A stretch of 64,000 nt of DNA. Source: Phymorhynchus buccinoides. Its lineage: Eukaryota; Mollusca; Gastropoda; Neogastropoda; Raphitomidae. Position 1 is the first letter of the stretch. Every line of letters starts with the position of its first letter. Shown piece after piece: positions 45,256-58,626 of the stretch. The stretch is from the NCBI GenBank assembly GCA_017654935.2, contig CM065680.1:44280084-44344083 (forward strand), given 5' to 3'. The notes under the pieces are model-generated. The model saw only the letters and a list, made by a program, of their open reading frames with translations. It made no database searches and was not told where the DNA came from. The position numbers and the translations under genes were made by a program.

Positions 45256-45685
45256 CCGGTGTCATGAGAAATAAGTGGCTCCCATAAAATATCTACCTTT
45301 CGCGTGCGAACTATAACCATCCTTACCTTAACCCTATCCCTAACCACGGAAAGTACCAAGAAATAGAGCAGGAGGGTGTAAATCTACATATTTGCCGAGA
45401 AATCGATGTACAAAGCCATGTCTTCACACCGGTGTGAAGAGAATATTCTACCTCATGAAATAAGTAGGCATTCCTCATTCGAAGTGTTTGCTTGTCCGCC
45501 ATTGTGATTTTTACAAAACTAAGTGGCATGGCTTTGTACATCGATTTCTCAGCAAATATGTGGATTTACACCCTCCTGCTCTATGTCTTGGTTCTTTCCG
45601 TGGTTAGGGATAGGGTTAGGATGGTTATAGTTCGCATGCGAAGGGTAGATATTTCATGGGAGCTACTTATTTCTCATGACACCGG
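45256..45685. repeat. Large foldback element, ~160-bp arms
   Basis: The left arm (45256-45420) begins CCGGTGTCATGAGAAATAAG and the right arm (45527-45685) ends with its complement. The arms stay highly similar throughout, including AACCCTATCCCTAACCACGG and GATGTACAAAGCCATG. The ~106-bp loop contains CTTCACACCGGTGTGAAG, itself a perfect 18-bp palindrome. Confidence 0.85.
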
Positions 45686-46069
45686 GACTCCTTTCATTCA
45701 TTATTGTCATCATCAGCACCATTTCCTGCACGAAATACAAGCACACGTTCTCTCTCCCTTGTGAAACTCAGTCTCTTTTTCGTTGTTTTAGTTTTCGCAC
45801 AACGGCAAAATGGCCCATTTTTCTTTTAATTTAAAGTATTGTTTTGAATGAAATTTGAGATGAAACCGTTATCTAAAAAAATATAAAAACAAAGTCGAAT
45901 TTGAAACGTTTTTTGTTTGTTTTGTTTTTAAAATTTTCTTCTCCTTCTACCAGTCATGCCCACCTGCCGTCACCGGCAATTACTGGCATAATACATGTAC
46001 TGGGGTTAAAAGAATTCTGCAGCGCGCGGAAAGAAAAAACCCACAGTGGCCACGGGTACGGCGTTGTTG

Positions 46070-46275
46070 CAACACTTCTTCCTAGTCAAAAGTTTCGTAA
46101 AGTTTTCTTATTTTGTACGCTGGTTTAACGCATCTTGGTAAGGTATAGGATAGGGTTAGAATACGTCAGAGTTAATGTCAGTAGTTTTTAAGACATTTGC
46201 GCACAAATAAATTTATGCATCCTATGATCGAGCGCCGTACCCCGCAGTCTAGAGAATGTGAGATACGGGCCCGTA
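46070..46275 (+). repeat. Interspersed repeat, copy 2
   Basis: It matches 15434-15650 in the same order (TTTAACGCATCTTGGTAAGG, CAGAGTTAATGTCAGTAG, AAATTTATGCATCC, GAGAATGTGAGATACG). Family unknown. Confidence 0.6.
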
Positions 46276-46726
46276 CCCTGAGCCTCTGCCCAAAACAAAA
46301 ACAAAACTAGATAAATAAGGGCCTCCTAGGGCGTGCCACGGCTGAGCACCACTAGCTATACGGAGAACTGAGACCCAGCCGTGCACACATCAATGGGGGT
46401 TCAAATTCGACTTTGTTTTTATTTTATGAATACTTATAACCCAGCAGTCGTCTGTGTGTGTAGTTTAATATAAACAGAAAAGTCTAGCATAACCGTGTGT
46501 AGGCCTATTTTGAATTATGTGGTAACATTTACGGTCCCCATGCGAAGATGCTAAGACTGATCATGTAACATTTTGTTGTTGTTGCTGATGTTAATTTGCT
46601 TTTGTTCACTAACTTCAGATGTTTTGTGTATGATCTTGATTTCATTTTAAAATGCTGCTGTTTTAAAAATATAAATTTGGAAGCATCAAATGTATTGGTA
46701 CTCATGGTTCCACCCCCACCCCACCC

Positions 46727-46762
<36 letters not shown>

Positions 46763-47395
46763 CCCATCTGTCGATGTGTGTATGTATATCAATGTCTTTC
46801 TTTTCTCTTTTCCTCTTATCTCTTTCCCTCTCTCTTTCTCTGCCTCTTTCTATACTCTTTCGATAGTCTTTCTTCTTTCCCCTCTCTCTATGTATCTTGG
46901 TCTTATTCTTTGTGTTGTCATCTGACCGTACTCTATGCTCTATGCTAACATTTATACAAAACACCCTCTATAGCACTGTCTCATAATTCGGTCTTTTGGG
47001 GTTATCTTTCTCTACTGTCTCGTTTTGAAGTCGGTTTGGGGTAGTTCAGGTTCCAAAATAGAATTTAAAAAAACGGAAGTTACCTACCTTAAACAACTAT
47101 ATTTTGTTCTTGTCTTCAAGTCTTAGGGTATTAATGTGGTCGTATCAAGTAAACAAATAAGAACATAACTGTTTATAGTCAACGAATGTAAACACATTAA
47201 GAAAAAAACATGAACCAGGACTTAATATTATTACATCTCCAAAATGATAACTGAGCCATTAAACACCCCTCCATTATGATTACGGAGCAGCCATGTCGTG
47301 TTTACAGCATTTTCTAACCGGAACTAAGTGTCCTAACTGGCACAGAACTCGTCTGTTACTTCCGTTTTCATTTCGCAACAGTGCTATAGTCTATG
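46276..47395. other. Spacer, no gene seen
   Basis: Includes a CT microsatellite near 46728-46762. No coding evidence. Confidence 0.35.
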
Positions 47396-47975
47396 CTCCC
47401 GTAAAGCCTGTACTTTCCATGCTCCAGTAATACCCGTGCCCCAAACCCTATGTTCCAGACCCTTCATGTTAAATTCTAGCTATATAGCCGTACTCAAAAC
47501 CCTATATGCTCCAGTAATACCTGTATCCAAACCATCTGTGCTCCAGTAATACCCGTATTCAGAACCCTCCATGCCCCTGTATCCAGATCTGTGTCCCAGG
47601 TATACCCATATTCGGAACTCTCATAATCCCTGACTACCTGTATCCACCCCCACCCCCATAAATACCCATTCAGAACCCTCTATGCCCTATAAATACCCGT
47701 ATTCAGAACCCTCTTTGACACAGGGTAACACCTGTATTCAGAATCCTCTATGTTCCAATAATACCCGTTTTCAGAATCCTCTATTCCCATTGAATACCCA
47801 TATTCAGAATTCTCTATGTTCCAATAATACTGTTTTCAGAATCATCCATCTCACAATAATACCGGTACCCAGAACTGTCTGCCCCAGTGATACCCGTACC
47901 CAGAACCCTGTATGTCTCCACGGTACCCAGACCCCTCTAACCCAGTAATACCCATGCCCAGACCCCCTCCCCCTT
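47396..47975. repeat. Degenerate ~32-bp minisatellite
   Basis: Variants of CAGTAATACCCGTATTCAG followed by AACCCTCTATG recur about 15 times with changing length. It is diverged, so probably old. Confidence 0.75.
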
Positions 47976-47999
47976 CCTAAGCTCCTTGATATTACCCAT

Positions 48000-48440
48000 A
48001 ACGTACCCAGAACCAAACTGATTCTGGCACAAATCTGGCAACAAGCAGATTTGCCGTTATGGCATTGCCAGATCTGGGCCAGAATCATGCCATCACTACC
48101 ACATCAACACGCACAACTGCCACAATCAAAACGACACGTCTGCCATCATTCATCCAGAATGGAACAAGAATCAAAACGATGTACTGCCCAGTATCGTGCC
48201 AATACACTGCCAGCATAGCAACGATGTGACCACTACGACGCTGGCCCAAAAGGTAAGATGCCAGCATCGTCCCATAACTGGCTCCCCATCATGAGCCATC
48301 ATTTGCCAATGCTGGCCCGACACGAAAAGGGGTGTGCATAGGAAATCGTGGCAAAGCAGGTACGATTACATGCCAGCATCGTCTCAAATGATGGCATGAT
48401 GGCAAAAACGACATGAAGCCAGCATCAGAACGATGCCGGA
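48000..48440. repeat. Degenerate (TGCCAGCATCG)n-like repeat, copy 2
   Basis: TGCCAGCATCG, GCCAGATCTGGGCCAGAATC and ACGATGCTGG-like words recur through the stretch, as at 33660-33860. The theme is too irregular to give a period by eye. Confidence 0.5.
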
Positions 48441-48499
48441 ATGCTTGGGGGAGAGCATCACTTACTAAATTAAAACGAAAAAACCCACCCTTTTTTTTA

Positions 48500-49180
48500 A
48501 CTTGAGTGACCTGGCCAGCCAGTGCCTGTTCAGCGGGGACACCGACATGATGCTACGTTCAGCAGCAACGTGACATATAACCCTAACATAATTTGTGTGT
48601 GGGGGGGGGGGGGGGGGGGGGGGAGGTTAGCAGGGCAGAAGGAATGGGGCTGGGGGAGGGGGGAGGGGGGCTGGAGGTTGGTTTATTTCAGATCTGAGGT
48701 CTGTTGGAGGAGGGTCTTAAATCCCTCCACTGACCCAGCGGAAACAACTTTGGTGTTTAAGTTGTTCTAATCCCGGATGGTTCTGGGAACGACTCTCTCT
48801 CTGTGGTTGGTTTAACGTCTAATCAGACGTAACCCCTTATAGACAGTGTGGGAAAGAAGCTGTTTGTTTTTTTGTTTAAATTATAGCTGCTGTTTTTGCC
48901 GGTTGGATGACCAGGGAAGCATCGGCCATTCTTTCTACTTCTAGCCAGGTGTTCTTGCTCTCCTGGTCTTCATGCCTTGTTGGTTTGATGAGGCGCTTGT
49001 TTTTCACTGGTGTCAGATATTTGTCTGCCTCAAAGCCGGGGAAGTTACCTTCAACGACCTTGTACAGGAAAGTGGGTCTTTGTTGTTTTCTTCTTTCCTG
49101 CCGAGTTGGAAGACCAAGGTCGCTCAGCATGGCCGACATACAGCCTGGGTTGCGAGAAGCTATTAATCTTGATATATGAA
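48500..49180 (-). pseudogene. Jockey-like relic A, 3' part
   Basis: The - strand reads NPGCMSAMLSDLGLPTRQER and TFLYKVVEG, and later VPRTIRD, a TAG where Trp is expected, then NNLNTKVVSAGSVEGF (about 48825-48700). It resumes relic A, whose 5' part is at 49919-50390. A poly-G run at 48600-48623 lies in its 3' region. Confidence 0.75.
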
Positions 49181-49919
49181 ATAAGGCTCTGTAGGCTTTT
49201 TATAGCCTTTTGCCCTCTACATATTGACCTCATTCGTTTTTGATAATCGGCGTAAAAACCGATGGCTACTTAGCAGTTGTGTTATACTACTGATCTATTT
49301 TTGTAAAATTCATTGCATACATAATATTTTGAAAGTGCTTATCTATTGAATTTTTAAAAGCATTTAATGATTTTGCATTTACTGCCTCATTGGTTAGATC
49401 ATTCCATGCATTAACAATCCTGTTAGCAAAGAAAGTTTGTGCCAATTTAGTGTTAGTAGGTTTTTTTTAAAAGTTTATAATTATGTCCACGTGTTCTATC
49501 CTCCTCACACAGAGTTAATAAATTTGTTGTGGTAGTATGATCATAAAGGCCATGTACAATTTTATACACTTCAATAATATCACCTCTTAATCTTCTATAC
49601 TCCAAACTTGGTAATTTTAAGTACTGTAGTCTTTCCTCATAACTCATGTTGTTTGTCCCCTGGATTTTCTTAGTAAATCTTCTCTGTACCCCTTCTATGA
49701 GATCTATATGTTTCCGTAGGTGTGGACACCACACTGGGTTTCCATACTCAAGAATCGGCCGTACCAGTGATTTAAACAAGGGAATCATAATCTCCTTTGA
49801 TTTATTTGTAATTGTTCTGACTAAAAGTCCAGAAATACGGTTGGCCTTTAATACAGCATTATTTATGTGGAGCTCAAACGTTAAACCAGGGTCAACTAAC
49901 ACCCCTAGATCTTGCTGCC
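49181..49919 (-). pseudogene. CR1-like relic B, inserted in relic A
   Basis: The - strand reads DLGVLVDPGLTFELHINN, RTITNKSKEIMIPLFKSLVR, PILEYGNPVWCP and YEERLQYLKLPSLEYRR, ending KLLKKTY. The 3' end has GGGCAAAAGGC and TATAAAAAGCCTACAGAGCC; the same end occurs at about 415-460. The 5' break at 49919 falls inside relic A's EGVQ motif, so B was 5'-truncated on insertion. Confidence 0.8.
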
Positions 49920-50383
49920 CTTCGCTGGACGCCTGGACGCCTTCCAACTTGTCTATCTCACTTTGGGTGTATGGATCCCACACTATGGAGCTGTAGTCAA
50001 GGTGGGAACTGTACATGTACAAAGCGAAATGTGCACTGTTTTCCGGCAGATTTCAGGGCAGAAGCGGAGGTTACTGCGGAGCATGTCCAGGCTGGCGTTC
50101 ACTCTCTTGGTGGTCATTCTGATGTGGGCAGACCATAACAAGTTAAAGCTCAGTTCCATGCCAAAGTATGGGTGAGTCTACTTGCCGTAGGATGTGATTG
50201 TTCAGCTGGTAATAGAAAGACGATCTCTGTCGTTGCACTCAGGATGAAGCATTTCTTGGCATTGAATGTTATGCCCCATTCTTCGGCACACACTTCAAGC
50301 TTATTGAGGTCGTCTTGCAGAGTGATATGGTCTGCTTGATATGGTCTTAATTGTTCTTGTGAGGAGACAGGATCAATCACTAA
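49920..50383 (-). pseudogene. Jockey-like relic A, 5' part
   Basis: The - strand shows QADHITLQDDLNKLEVCAEE and WGITFNAKKC (50330-50250), then after a frame change SIVWDPYTQSEIDKLEGVQ (about 49980-49920). The catalytic domain is absent. Confidence 0.75.
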
Positions 50384-50634
50384 TAGTGGGACATCCTATT
50401 AACACCATGATTATTGTATGTATGTTTTTTGTAAAGCGCTGTGAGTCCTGCTGCGCCAGGAGAACGGCGCTATATAAGAATTATTATTATTATTAACACC
50501 TTCCCAATCAAGATTCCCTCAAAGATGTGACCCCCAAAAAATCACTAATGATTCCTACTGACTGTCAAACCTCCCTCCCTATGAAGACTTTTTTTGGCTG
50601 ACTTTTCAAGGCTTGATAGGGAGGTTCCACTGTA
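50384..50634. mobile_element. CAGTGGAACC-family MITE split by a short L2-like tail
   Basis: The left end is AGTGGGACATCCTATTAA and the right end TAGGGAGGTTCCACTGTA. A ~90-bp piece with GTAAAGCGCTGTGAGTCC and GGCGCTATATAAG plus (ATT)n lies inside, flanked on both sides by ATTAACACC (50398-50406 and 50492-50500). Confidence 0.75.
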
Positions 50635-50849
50635 TGTACACACACTCACCAGACTGCAAGAAAAAGAGCGAGAGACAGACAGACACAGAGACAGGAAACA
50701 ATGAGACAGAGAGAAACAGAAAGACAGGGAGGAGAATCAGTGTATGTTCACACACGATTTTCCAAACACGCGAGCACAATGACACATTTGCAGATAAACA
50801 CGAATCTCTGCTTACGCTAACATCCACACAATAACACTCTTAACAACAA

Positions 50850-51955
50850 TTGAACGTTTACTAGTTTTATTGAAGGTGAAATTTTCAAAGTACAATTTAA
50901 CAGCTAAACACCAAACCAAGTGACCACAAATTAATACATCTAATATTACCACAGCACTGTTCATAAACCATAGATGAAACATTTTCCTATTTTTACCCCA
51001 TTTTCTCTCTCTTCTGATTAATTGTGATTTTTAAGGGATGAATAAACCATAGACTGAAATAATAACATAAACAATTTCCTGCTTTTAAATTATTTTTTTT
51101 CTTTCTGATTAATTGTGATTTATAAAGTATGAAAAGGAAATGTGTAAGCAAATAAGGTAGGGAGGATGGGAGCGGGTTGATGAAGTACATAAAATTATAC
51201 ACAAATAAAGCTAGATAGACAATTAAAACATTTTATGCACAATTAATGTTCCATTTAGAGAGAGCAATCGTTAGTGTGTGTGTTGTGCGTGGATGGTCTA
51301 ATTATCCTTGTAAAGCGCTGTGGGTAGGATTTACCTAGAAGGGCGCTACATAAATAGTTTGTTATTATTATGATAATTATGATCATTATCATTATGTGTA
51401 AGCATACGTGCATTGATGCATTTGTGTTCACAAGTGTTAACTTGAGTTCTATCATTGAAGTCATCTTATAAAGTGAAAATGTTTTGATAATGATCAATGA
51501 AGAAGAAACTGTTTATTAAACAATGAAGCCTGTTTTGATAAAACAATAACATAATTATGACAATGTGGGGGAAAAAGTATAAAACATGCAAAGTAGGAAG
51601 TCATTTTTTTTTAAAATTCAGTGTGGACACAAATTTATAAATTGAAAGGCAAACTAACACTATCATGTTGCCAAATTTACAATATGACAGGATTACAGGG
51701 AAATGTTTATTTTTTCAAAATTGCACTACAACATTATTACATAAATCAAGGAAACAAACTACAAAATATAACAACAAACTCACATAGAATATCCCTGCAT
51801 GGAAGGATATCCTTATTTACTTCACAAGCATAAACAATGTAGTTGAAAAGAGAAACTGAAACCTGCATAATTGTAACTATACCCACAAGATTAAACACTA
51901 GGATCATTGTACATGAAAAGATTAAAATGAAAAACAATATGAGAGAAATGGAGAG

Positions 51956-52015
<60 letters not shown>

Positions 52016-53098
52016 GGGGGTGGGGGGCAGACAAAAAGAACAAGAGAAAAGGCAGAGACACAGATAGAAACGGGAAAAAGACAGAGAAAGAAATGTTACA
52101 AAAAACACTATTTTCCTAATAAGTTTTAAATTTCAGCTTGAATTTATAACAGGCACCATTAAATATTCGCACAAAAAAAGCACACTATGCACAACAAATG
52201 TAAAGCATTACTCTGAATTAAACTAGATAAGTAGACACAGTATACAGGGCATCTGGTTTCTGCAAAATATCAACAACAAAAACAGGTTCAAAACTTTTTT
52301 TTATAAAATCATCATGGAACAGAATGCAGATTACAATAGACTTGTAGACTTACTGCTAGGCAAGACAAAAGCGACATCCCAACGGTTTAAGCAAGGTAGA
52401 CTATCCCAACATAAAACAGGAAGAATATCCTTCAGTTTGTCATAATACATGTAGATATTTTTTAAAAATGACCATTTCTCATTCATTGATTGGCCAAATA
52501 AATCAGATACCATAGAAATGAAGCATTTCAATTGAAGGCTTGGTTTTCCTGGTTTTCCAACAAAGTATGTTTGACAAAACTTCAAAAAGCTTGCCTAATT
52601 CATCTTTGACTGATGACCCAATAATAAATAATATACATCTAATATAAACTTTTCATGTAAAGTTCAGATTTGACTGGTCACTCAACAGATTTATAAGTCA
52701 TAACAAACAAAAGCTTTCCAAATAAAGCTTTGTCTAGTGACCAAATAAATTATTCATGGAAAACTTTTCCATATAAAGGTAAAGTTCACATGGTCAACCA
52801 AAATTTGTATATTGTCAGAACAAAAGCTTTTGTCTGGTGACCAAATAAACTATACATCTGACAAAAGCCTATCAAATGCTTTGCCTTGTGATCCAACAAT
52901 TGAAATGTCTGAACGAAACATTTGCAACAAAAGTTGCTTTGGTAAAACAATAAATTGTACTTAAAGGAAAGTTGAGTTGAGCTGACACTGTTGGAATGCC
53001 TATGTGCAGATTTGCTTTTTGTAATGCTAAAGTGAAAGCGATGCCTAAAAGTACATCCAGTCGATGTAAAAATAAATTATGAATGAGCCTGTTTGTCT

Positions 53099-53142
<44 letters not shown>

Positions 53143-56100
53143 CCAAAGATTTGCGTACACAGAAATTATTTCTTTGCATGCTTTATTACCTAAGAAACTT
53201 TACACGCAAATATACATTATCATTTATTACTTATACTGTAGCGTATCATATCTGTTACATTGAATCAGATTTTATAGCTACATTTGTAGAAACTAAAAAG
53301 CTTTTAATTCCTGTATAAATTACATATCGAGTAATTCTGAAAGCTCAGGAAAGAAACAGGAAGTCAATTGAATCAAGCAGCTTTGTGATTTCCATAAAGC
53401 CAAAACTCAGAAAAAAGTCCTAAATATAAAATTATAAGGCAATATATCTACAAACATTTTACACAGAAATACAAATGTGTATATTCTTAACTCAAGTCTT
53501 TTATTTATTCATTTCCGGCCACCATTAAGAAACGCATAAAGTTTTGAAAGATTATTTACATCAAGCCCTTAGGGTGAAAAAGAAAACATTTCTCCAGAAT
53601 ATATTCTTTACTCCAGTATTTCTCAGTCCAATCCCACCACATATGACGTATTCGTGTGATTAACAGTATCAGGAAAAATTACTGCTTTTTTAAACATATT
53701 GTACCATTTCGTTTCCACTCTTTTTGAAGTCCAGTATTATCACACCATTAGTTTCCACCACAAAATGACAAATTCATGTAGTTTTCCCAAGAGAAACTAT
53801 TCCAAACCAACAACTTTGTTTTGTTTCTCATTGCCAATTCAAATAATTTTCACAACCAATCTTCGTCAGATGCTCCAGTGGCATGTTTACGAATCCCAAA
53901 TCAAGACACATTACATACAGACCATTGTGGACAACAAGGTAAGGCTCAAAACATCTCAATGCCAAAGAGTTAAATCTTTATTACAGTTCCTGTAACTCTT
54001 CAAAACCAGGCATACGGCAAGAAGAAGTAACTCTTCAAAATAATGTAAAAGTCATGAGCTTATTATCAGTGGGTTGTTTTTTTCCAGCATACTGTTCACA
54101 ATGGGGTATAAAATGTATCAAGTTTTGCTGTATATCATGTTCAACTTCCTAATAAACCATGACCTATTCTTTCCATTGCTGTTGGCATAAACAGTACAGA
54201 AGAAGGGGAAAAAACAAACAAACAAAACAAAAAGGAACTACAAAGGCCATACCGAAAATAGTCTCCTTTCATTTCTGACCACCGTTTTCTGGTGAAAATA
54301 TTTCAATCCATCACGCATTATGCAGGCACCAGAATTGTCTGAGAGCCGATCCTCTGAAAAGCGCGGTAAAAGGACCATCAAGGGCCTCGATCCAGAGTAG
54401 AGGGACAACATTATAATCAGCTCTAAACAAGACCAAAAAAGCTTATTGATCACAAAATTACTTTATAAAACTTGTCTTACAGTGAAGACTACCTTAAGAA
54501 GCAATGGTAAAACCTATACCACCACAATCAAATCCTCTGCCAGCAAATTTCAATCCCCTGAAACTTGCAAATCCTTTGACAATTCTGATGCCTGATACGA
54601 CTCCTTCAAAAACTGAAAACAACCCCAAAAACACCCATGCATGAAACTGCAGACTTGCTGGTTCCAGTTAACAGTAATAAAAGGGCGAACACTTTTATGC
54701 TGCTTACATTGCGGGTTGGCATTTCACAATACATAGCTTTATAACAAACATAAGACAAAGTACAATATAACATCTCTAAGACAGCTCGAAAAGTAGTTCG
54801 GAACTTCAAAACGTCTCCTCAAGAAATGAAAAACTTGTAGGCTAGAATTTCCACTTCCATAGTATTGGTTACAGAACATGAGCCGGTTTTCCCTTCTTGC
54901 ACGAAACTGTTACGGTAACACAGCATATCAGTCACTGGACCTAGTCTCTTCGTAAATCTAAACACTTGCCAACATTGCAGATAGACTAAGAGCAAGACAG
55001 CTCATTGAATAATAATGGACCTTTGAAATTGTCAATGGGACATCAAAAATGTTGCCCATCATCCATGACACAATATAAAAATGTTCTAAATTGGTTGTCG
55101 AAAGATAACATGGTCATGTATTTATTAACAGATCTGTGCACTTTTCAAACATGCAGGAAAGTCTTCCTCATTCTTTCTTCTCCTTTTGTGTTTTGTTTTA
55201 AGTAATTCTCAAACACAAAACAATGTCAACTCTTATCAAACAAGAAGTCTTCATGTCTCAAAAGGCATAACAAACTACCTTAACCCCACCCACACCGAGC
55301 TCTAGTGCCGACTGCCACGTGTACTGCACTCACGAAATTATCGAAATGCAAGCTTCTTAACAAACATGACAAAAACCGCACCATACTAATTAATATCTTC
55401 TTGTTTGCTGAGTGACAGAGTCGGTCAGTTATTACTTGTATCAGCTCCAAGAAAAGGCAGCACTCTAATTCTGCTGATTAGAGTTGATGCTCTTTCTTTT
55501 CAACCATGAAACACAACACAAAATACAGTTTTGCTATAAGAAATATCATTTTCCCAAAGTGTTAGGAAAAAAACTACTATTATCAATAAGAAAACAACAA
55601 CATTCTCTTTAATTAGTACCCAGTCTCTGAGAAAAGTCTATGTAATGCACATAAAACTCATTAACAGTTCACCAGGGAAATTGAAATACCCAAAAGCATA
55701 ATCAATATTTTGGACTTCGATTTCACAGCTCAAAGAAACCTATGTTCTTTTCTACTATGAAGAAAAAGAGAAGTGAAGTAAAACAATGTATGAAATATAA
55801 ATCATCAATTTTATTAACTGTTGTGTTCTTAAAAATAGTTTAGGATATTGTTGTTTCTTAGGTCATTATTTGCTATAATCACTGTCATAAACATGTATGT
55901 AAGTGTTGTGTCTGTATTTTTTTTATTTTAAAGGGGAACAAAAAACTGTGTCATATGTTTTGGGTAACGAGGAAAATAAAAGAAGTGAGTGAAATCTTTT
56001 GCTGTCTTGGAATGTGCAACGCTAAGAAGCAAGTGTCATGTTGCATTACTGACTTGAACTTTTTGTGTTTTTTGTTTGTTGATTTTCAGATTTTAAGTTT

Positions 56101-56808
56101 TTGACAGTGCATGCACAATATTAACCAACTGAAGAGAAAATAAATCTGATCTGAACAAAAGGAGGGAAAATACTACTTTTGGAATTAACACTTCAAACAA
56201 GTACACAATTATCAGCCTGTTTTTATAGTCGCTCAATTCAATCTGAACACACCCTGAAGAACCTATAATAATATCTGCTTACCAAAGCTTTCAAAAATCA
56301 ATTACAATCATCAAAATAGAAAAAAAAAATCAACAGTAGATTAAAGAAAAAGGACCTAAATATTTCCATCATCACAACAATAATTAATAAAATGCACTAA
56401 AAAAATAAATTCTTCAAGGGGTGTTCAGATGAACGCAAGAGACATCAGGCATCATAGTCCCTCCTCCTTCTGTTCACACACTGGGAGCACCCAACGTGGC
56501 CAGCCCAAGCACTAGCCAGTGAACATGAGAAAGGAACGTTCTTCAGTAACCTGACACATGTTATTACGCAGATGCCGTCATTCCAAAGTGCCAGTCCATG
56601 TTGCTAAACCTACGCAGGGGTCCATGGAGTTCCTCCCTGATGTTCACTGCTATTTAGTGATGCAGTGCACAGTGCATTCTCCCTGTACACGCATGCCAGG
56701 ATATGATGTAGGTTACCTGGTACTCTGCCTAAACAAACACACACAAAACAATGGAAAACAAAATAAAATATTATCAATCTATGTTCGACTAAGTTTTAAC
56801 ACAAACAC

Positions 56809-56810
<2 letters not shown>
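50850..56810. other. Six kb of AT-rich DNA without a recognised gene
   Basis: Contains an L2-like tail (about 51305-51375, GTAAAGCGCTGTGGGTAGG then GGGCGCTACATAAATAG), a GA array (51960-52014), a degenerate repeat of AAGCTTTGTCTRGTGACCAA (52640-52880) and a GT array (53101-53140). The rest is simple AT-rich sequence with no ORF I trust. It could be intron or 3' UTR of the zinc-finger gene to its right, but nothing shows this. Confidence 0.4.

Positions 56811-56896
<86 letters not shown>
56811..56896. repeat. (GA)n microsatellite
   Basis: About 84 bp of pure GA is followed by (GACA)n. Confidence 0.95.
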
Positions 56897-56898
<2 letters not shown>

Positions 56899-57331
56899 GG
56901 ACAGACAGACAGGCAAAGACAGAGAGAGACACACAGAGACCATGCAGGTGCAGTTGTCCAAGCTACTGAATACAACTTCTTACATAGCAACACCGATCCC
57001 GAAGTAACTTAAGACTAGGCTGGTTAATCATAATAAACTTCACACACAACTAAACCGCTTCAATATCTCGTGCAGTTGTCCAGGACCAAATTCACCCAAA
57101 ACAGAGTCCATGACAGCAGAGAGCTTATATATAGAGAGGGGGAACTTAACTCTTTTCCCTATTAGAGAAGTGAGGCCAACCGCCCTGGTTATCTTTCCCT
57201 GCAGGTATGAACCTGTAAGTAAGGAGGGCAACTCAAGTGTTCAAATTTCAATGTGAAACAGCCTCAAAGAGTTGTCTTTTCACGAGTCATTACAGATCTG
57301 TAATTAGATCTACATCAACTTGATCAAGTGG

Positions 57332-57446
57332 GTAATAATCACATTTCTTCCCGCCAAGAACGATAATTTGTAGCAGAAAAGAACATAGCCCATTGTTTTT
57401 TTAGTCATCATATCATTGTTCTTGACGGGGGAAATGTGAATATTAC
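57332..57446. mobile_element. 115-bp foldback MITE
   Basis: Ends GTAATAATCACATTTCTTCC and GGAAATGTGAATATTAC are inverted. The inner CCGCCAAGAACGATAA pairs with TCATTGTTCTTGACGGG. A partial copy lies at 26055-26135. Confidence 0.7.
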
Positions 57447-57926
57447 CAAACTGAAGAACAAGGATTCGCCCTGAAGAGAAGAAGATTCCTCGTTTGAGTT
57501 TCAACATGATATCGTATGTCAGATGTAGCCTAAGCAGTTGATCTAAGACTGTTCGTCAATGTTTTATAGGCTTCTATGCTCGATTTCCAGCTTCTTTACC
57601 TTTTTTTTTATATCTTGCTTAAATAGTTTGAACCTTGCATTCCAACATGTGGTTGGAACAGTCGCTTCGATTCAGAATCAAATTTCGATGGGGGCCACCA
57701 TTGTTCCTACCTGTACGGAAAGATAACTCTTTAGGGTCGTCATCACCCTACCTTCAAGTTGGCTATCTCCCCTAAACTATCTCTGATGACAGGCAGCATC
57801 TAGGTCAGCAAGTTTGATCATCAATCTGGTTGCCTTTGGGCCTACTATTACATGCTTTTTGCGTGTCAATCTGTTGGCCCCTCTCTTGCCCCATTTGCCT
57901 TCATGTCAATGTACCCTGTAGACCAT

Positions 57927-58172
57927 TTAACCCTTTCACCTCCAACGTCGCATTTAAGCACCACAGTGATTTAACACATATGTCACTAAAAGGCATCAAA
58001 TTGGGGTCTATTATCCAAAGACCATATTGTCTTAGTTTTGGGAAGTAAGGATAGACCTTATTTTATATATGGCACAGAAGAATCCCCAATACTGCAGACA
58101 GATTTTGTTCTATACCCAGGTAAATTTAATAGCAATTTTTGGCTGAAATATGGCTGGCGGTGAAAGGGTTAA
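57927..58172. mobile_element. TTAA-flanked MITE, uninterrupted copy
   Basis: TTAACCCTTTCACCTCC at the left and GGCGGTGAAAGGGTTAA at the right. It is the empty-site reference for 21729-22965. Confidence 0.85.
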
Positions 58173-58239
58173 CTTATTGTCTGCTTCTACATTCTCCATG
58201 TGTTAGTAAGGAAGGTGGCAGAAGGGGTTTAAGATGTTC

Positions 58240-58450
58240 TCCTGCCAATTTCAATGCTTGAGTGACCAGATTCGAATCTCGGCCTCGCCCTTTCTTTCTA
58301 GTTCAACGGGAAAATCCAAATGAACGTCGAGTCCTTCGGATGGGGACTTAAAGCTAGTCTGAGCTGTGCGCTTTATACACGTAAAAATCCCACGGCAGTC
58401 AAAAGTCGGCAAGAGCAGGAAGAAATCCTGATGCCTGGTATGATCAAATT
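58240..58450 (+). mobile_element. tRNA-derived SINE
   Basis: AGATTCGAATCTCGGCC (a B-box-like word) is followed by CCTTCGGATGGGGACTTAAA, ACACGTAAAAATCCCACGGC and AAGAGCAGGAAGAAATCC. The body is that of the copy at 35355-35575. Confidence 0.65.
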
Positions 58451-58626
58451 GATCACTAGGTTTCCCAAGTCTGCCCCTCCCCCTCCACCTGTCCCTCACC
58501 CCCTCTCTTCACCGCATCGCCCCCTCCCCCTCTAAAAAAAAAGGTGGCGCTGCCCTTGCGGCGATGTGCTCTCCATGTGGAAGCAGCCATTTCACAGACA
58601 AGTCTCTGTGACTAGAATATACCAAA

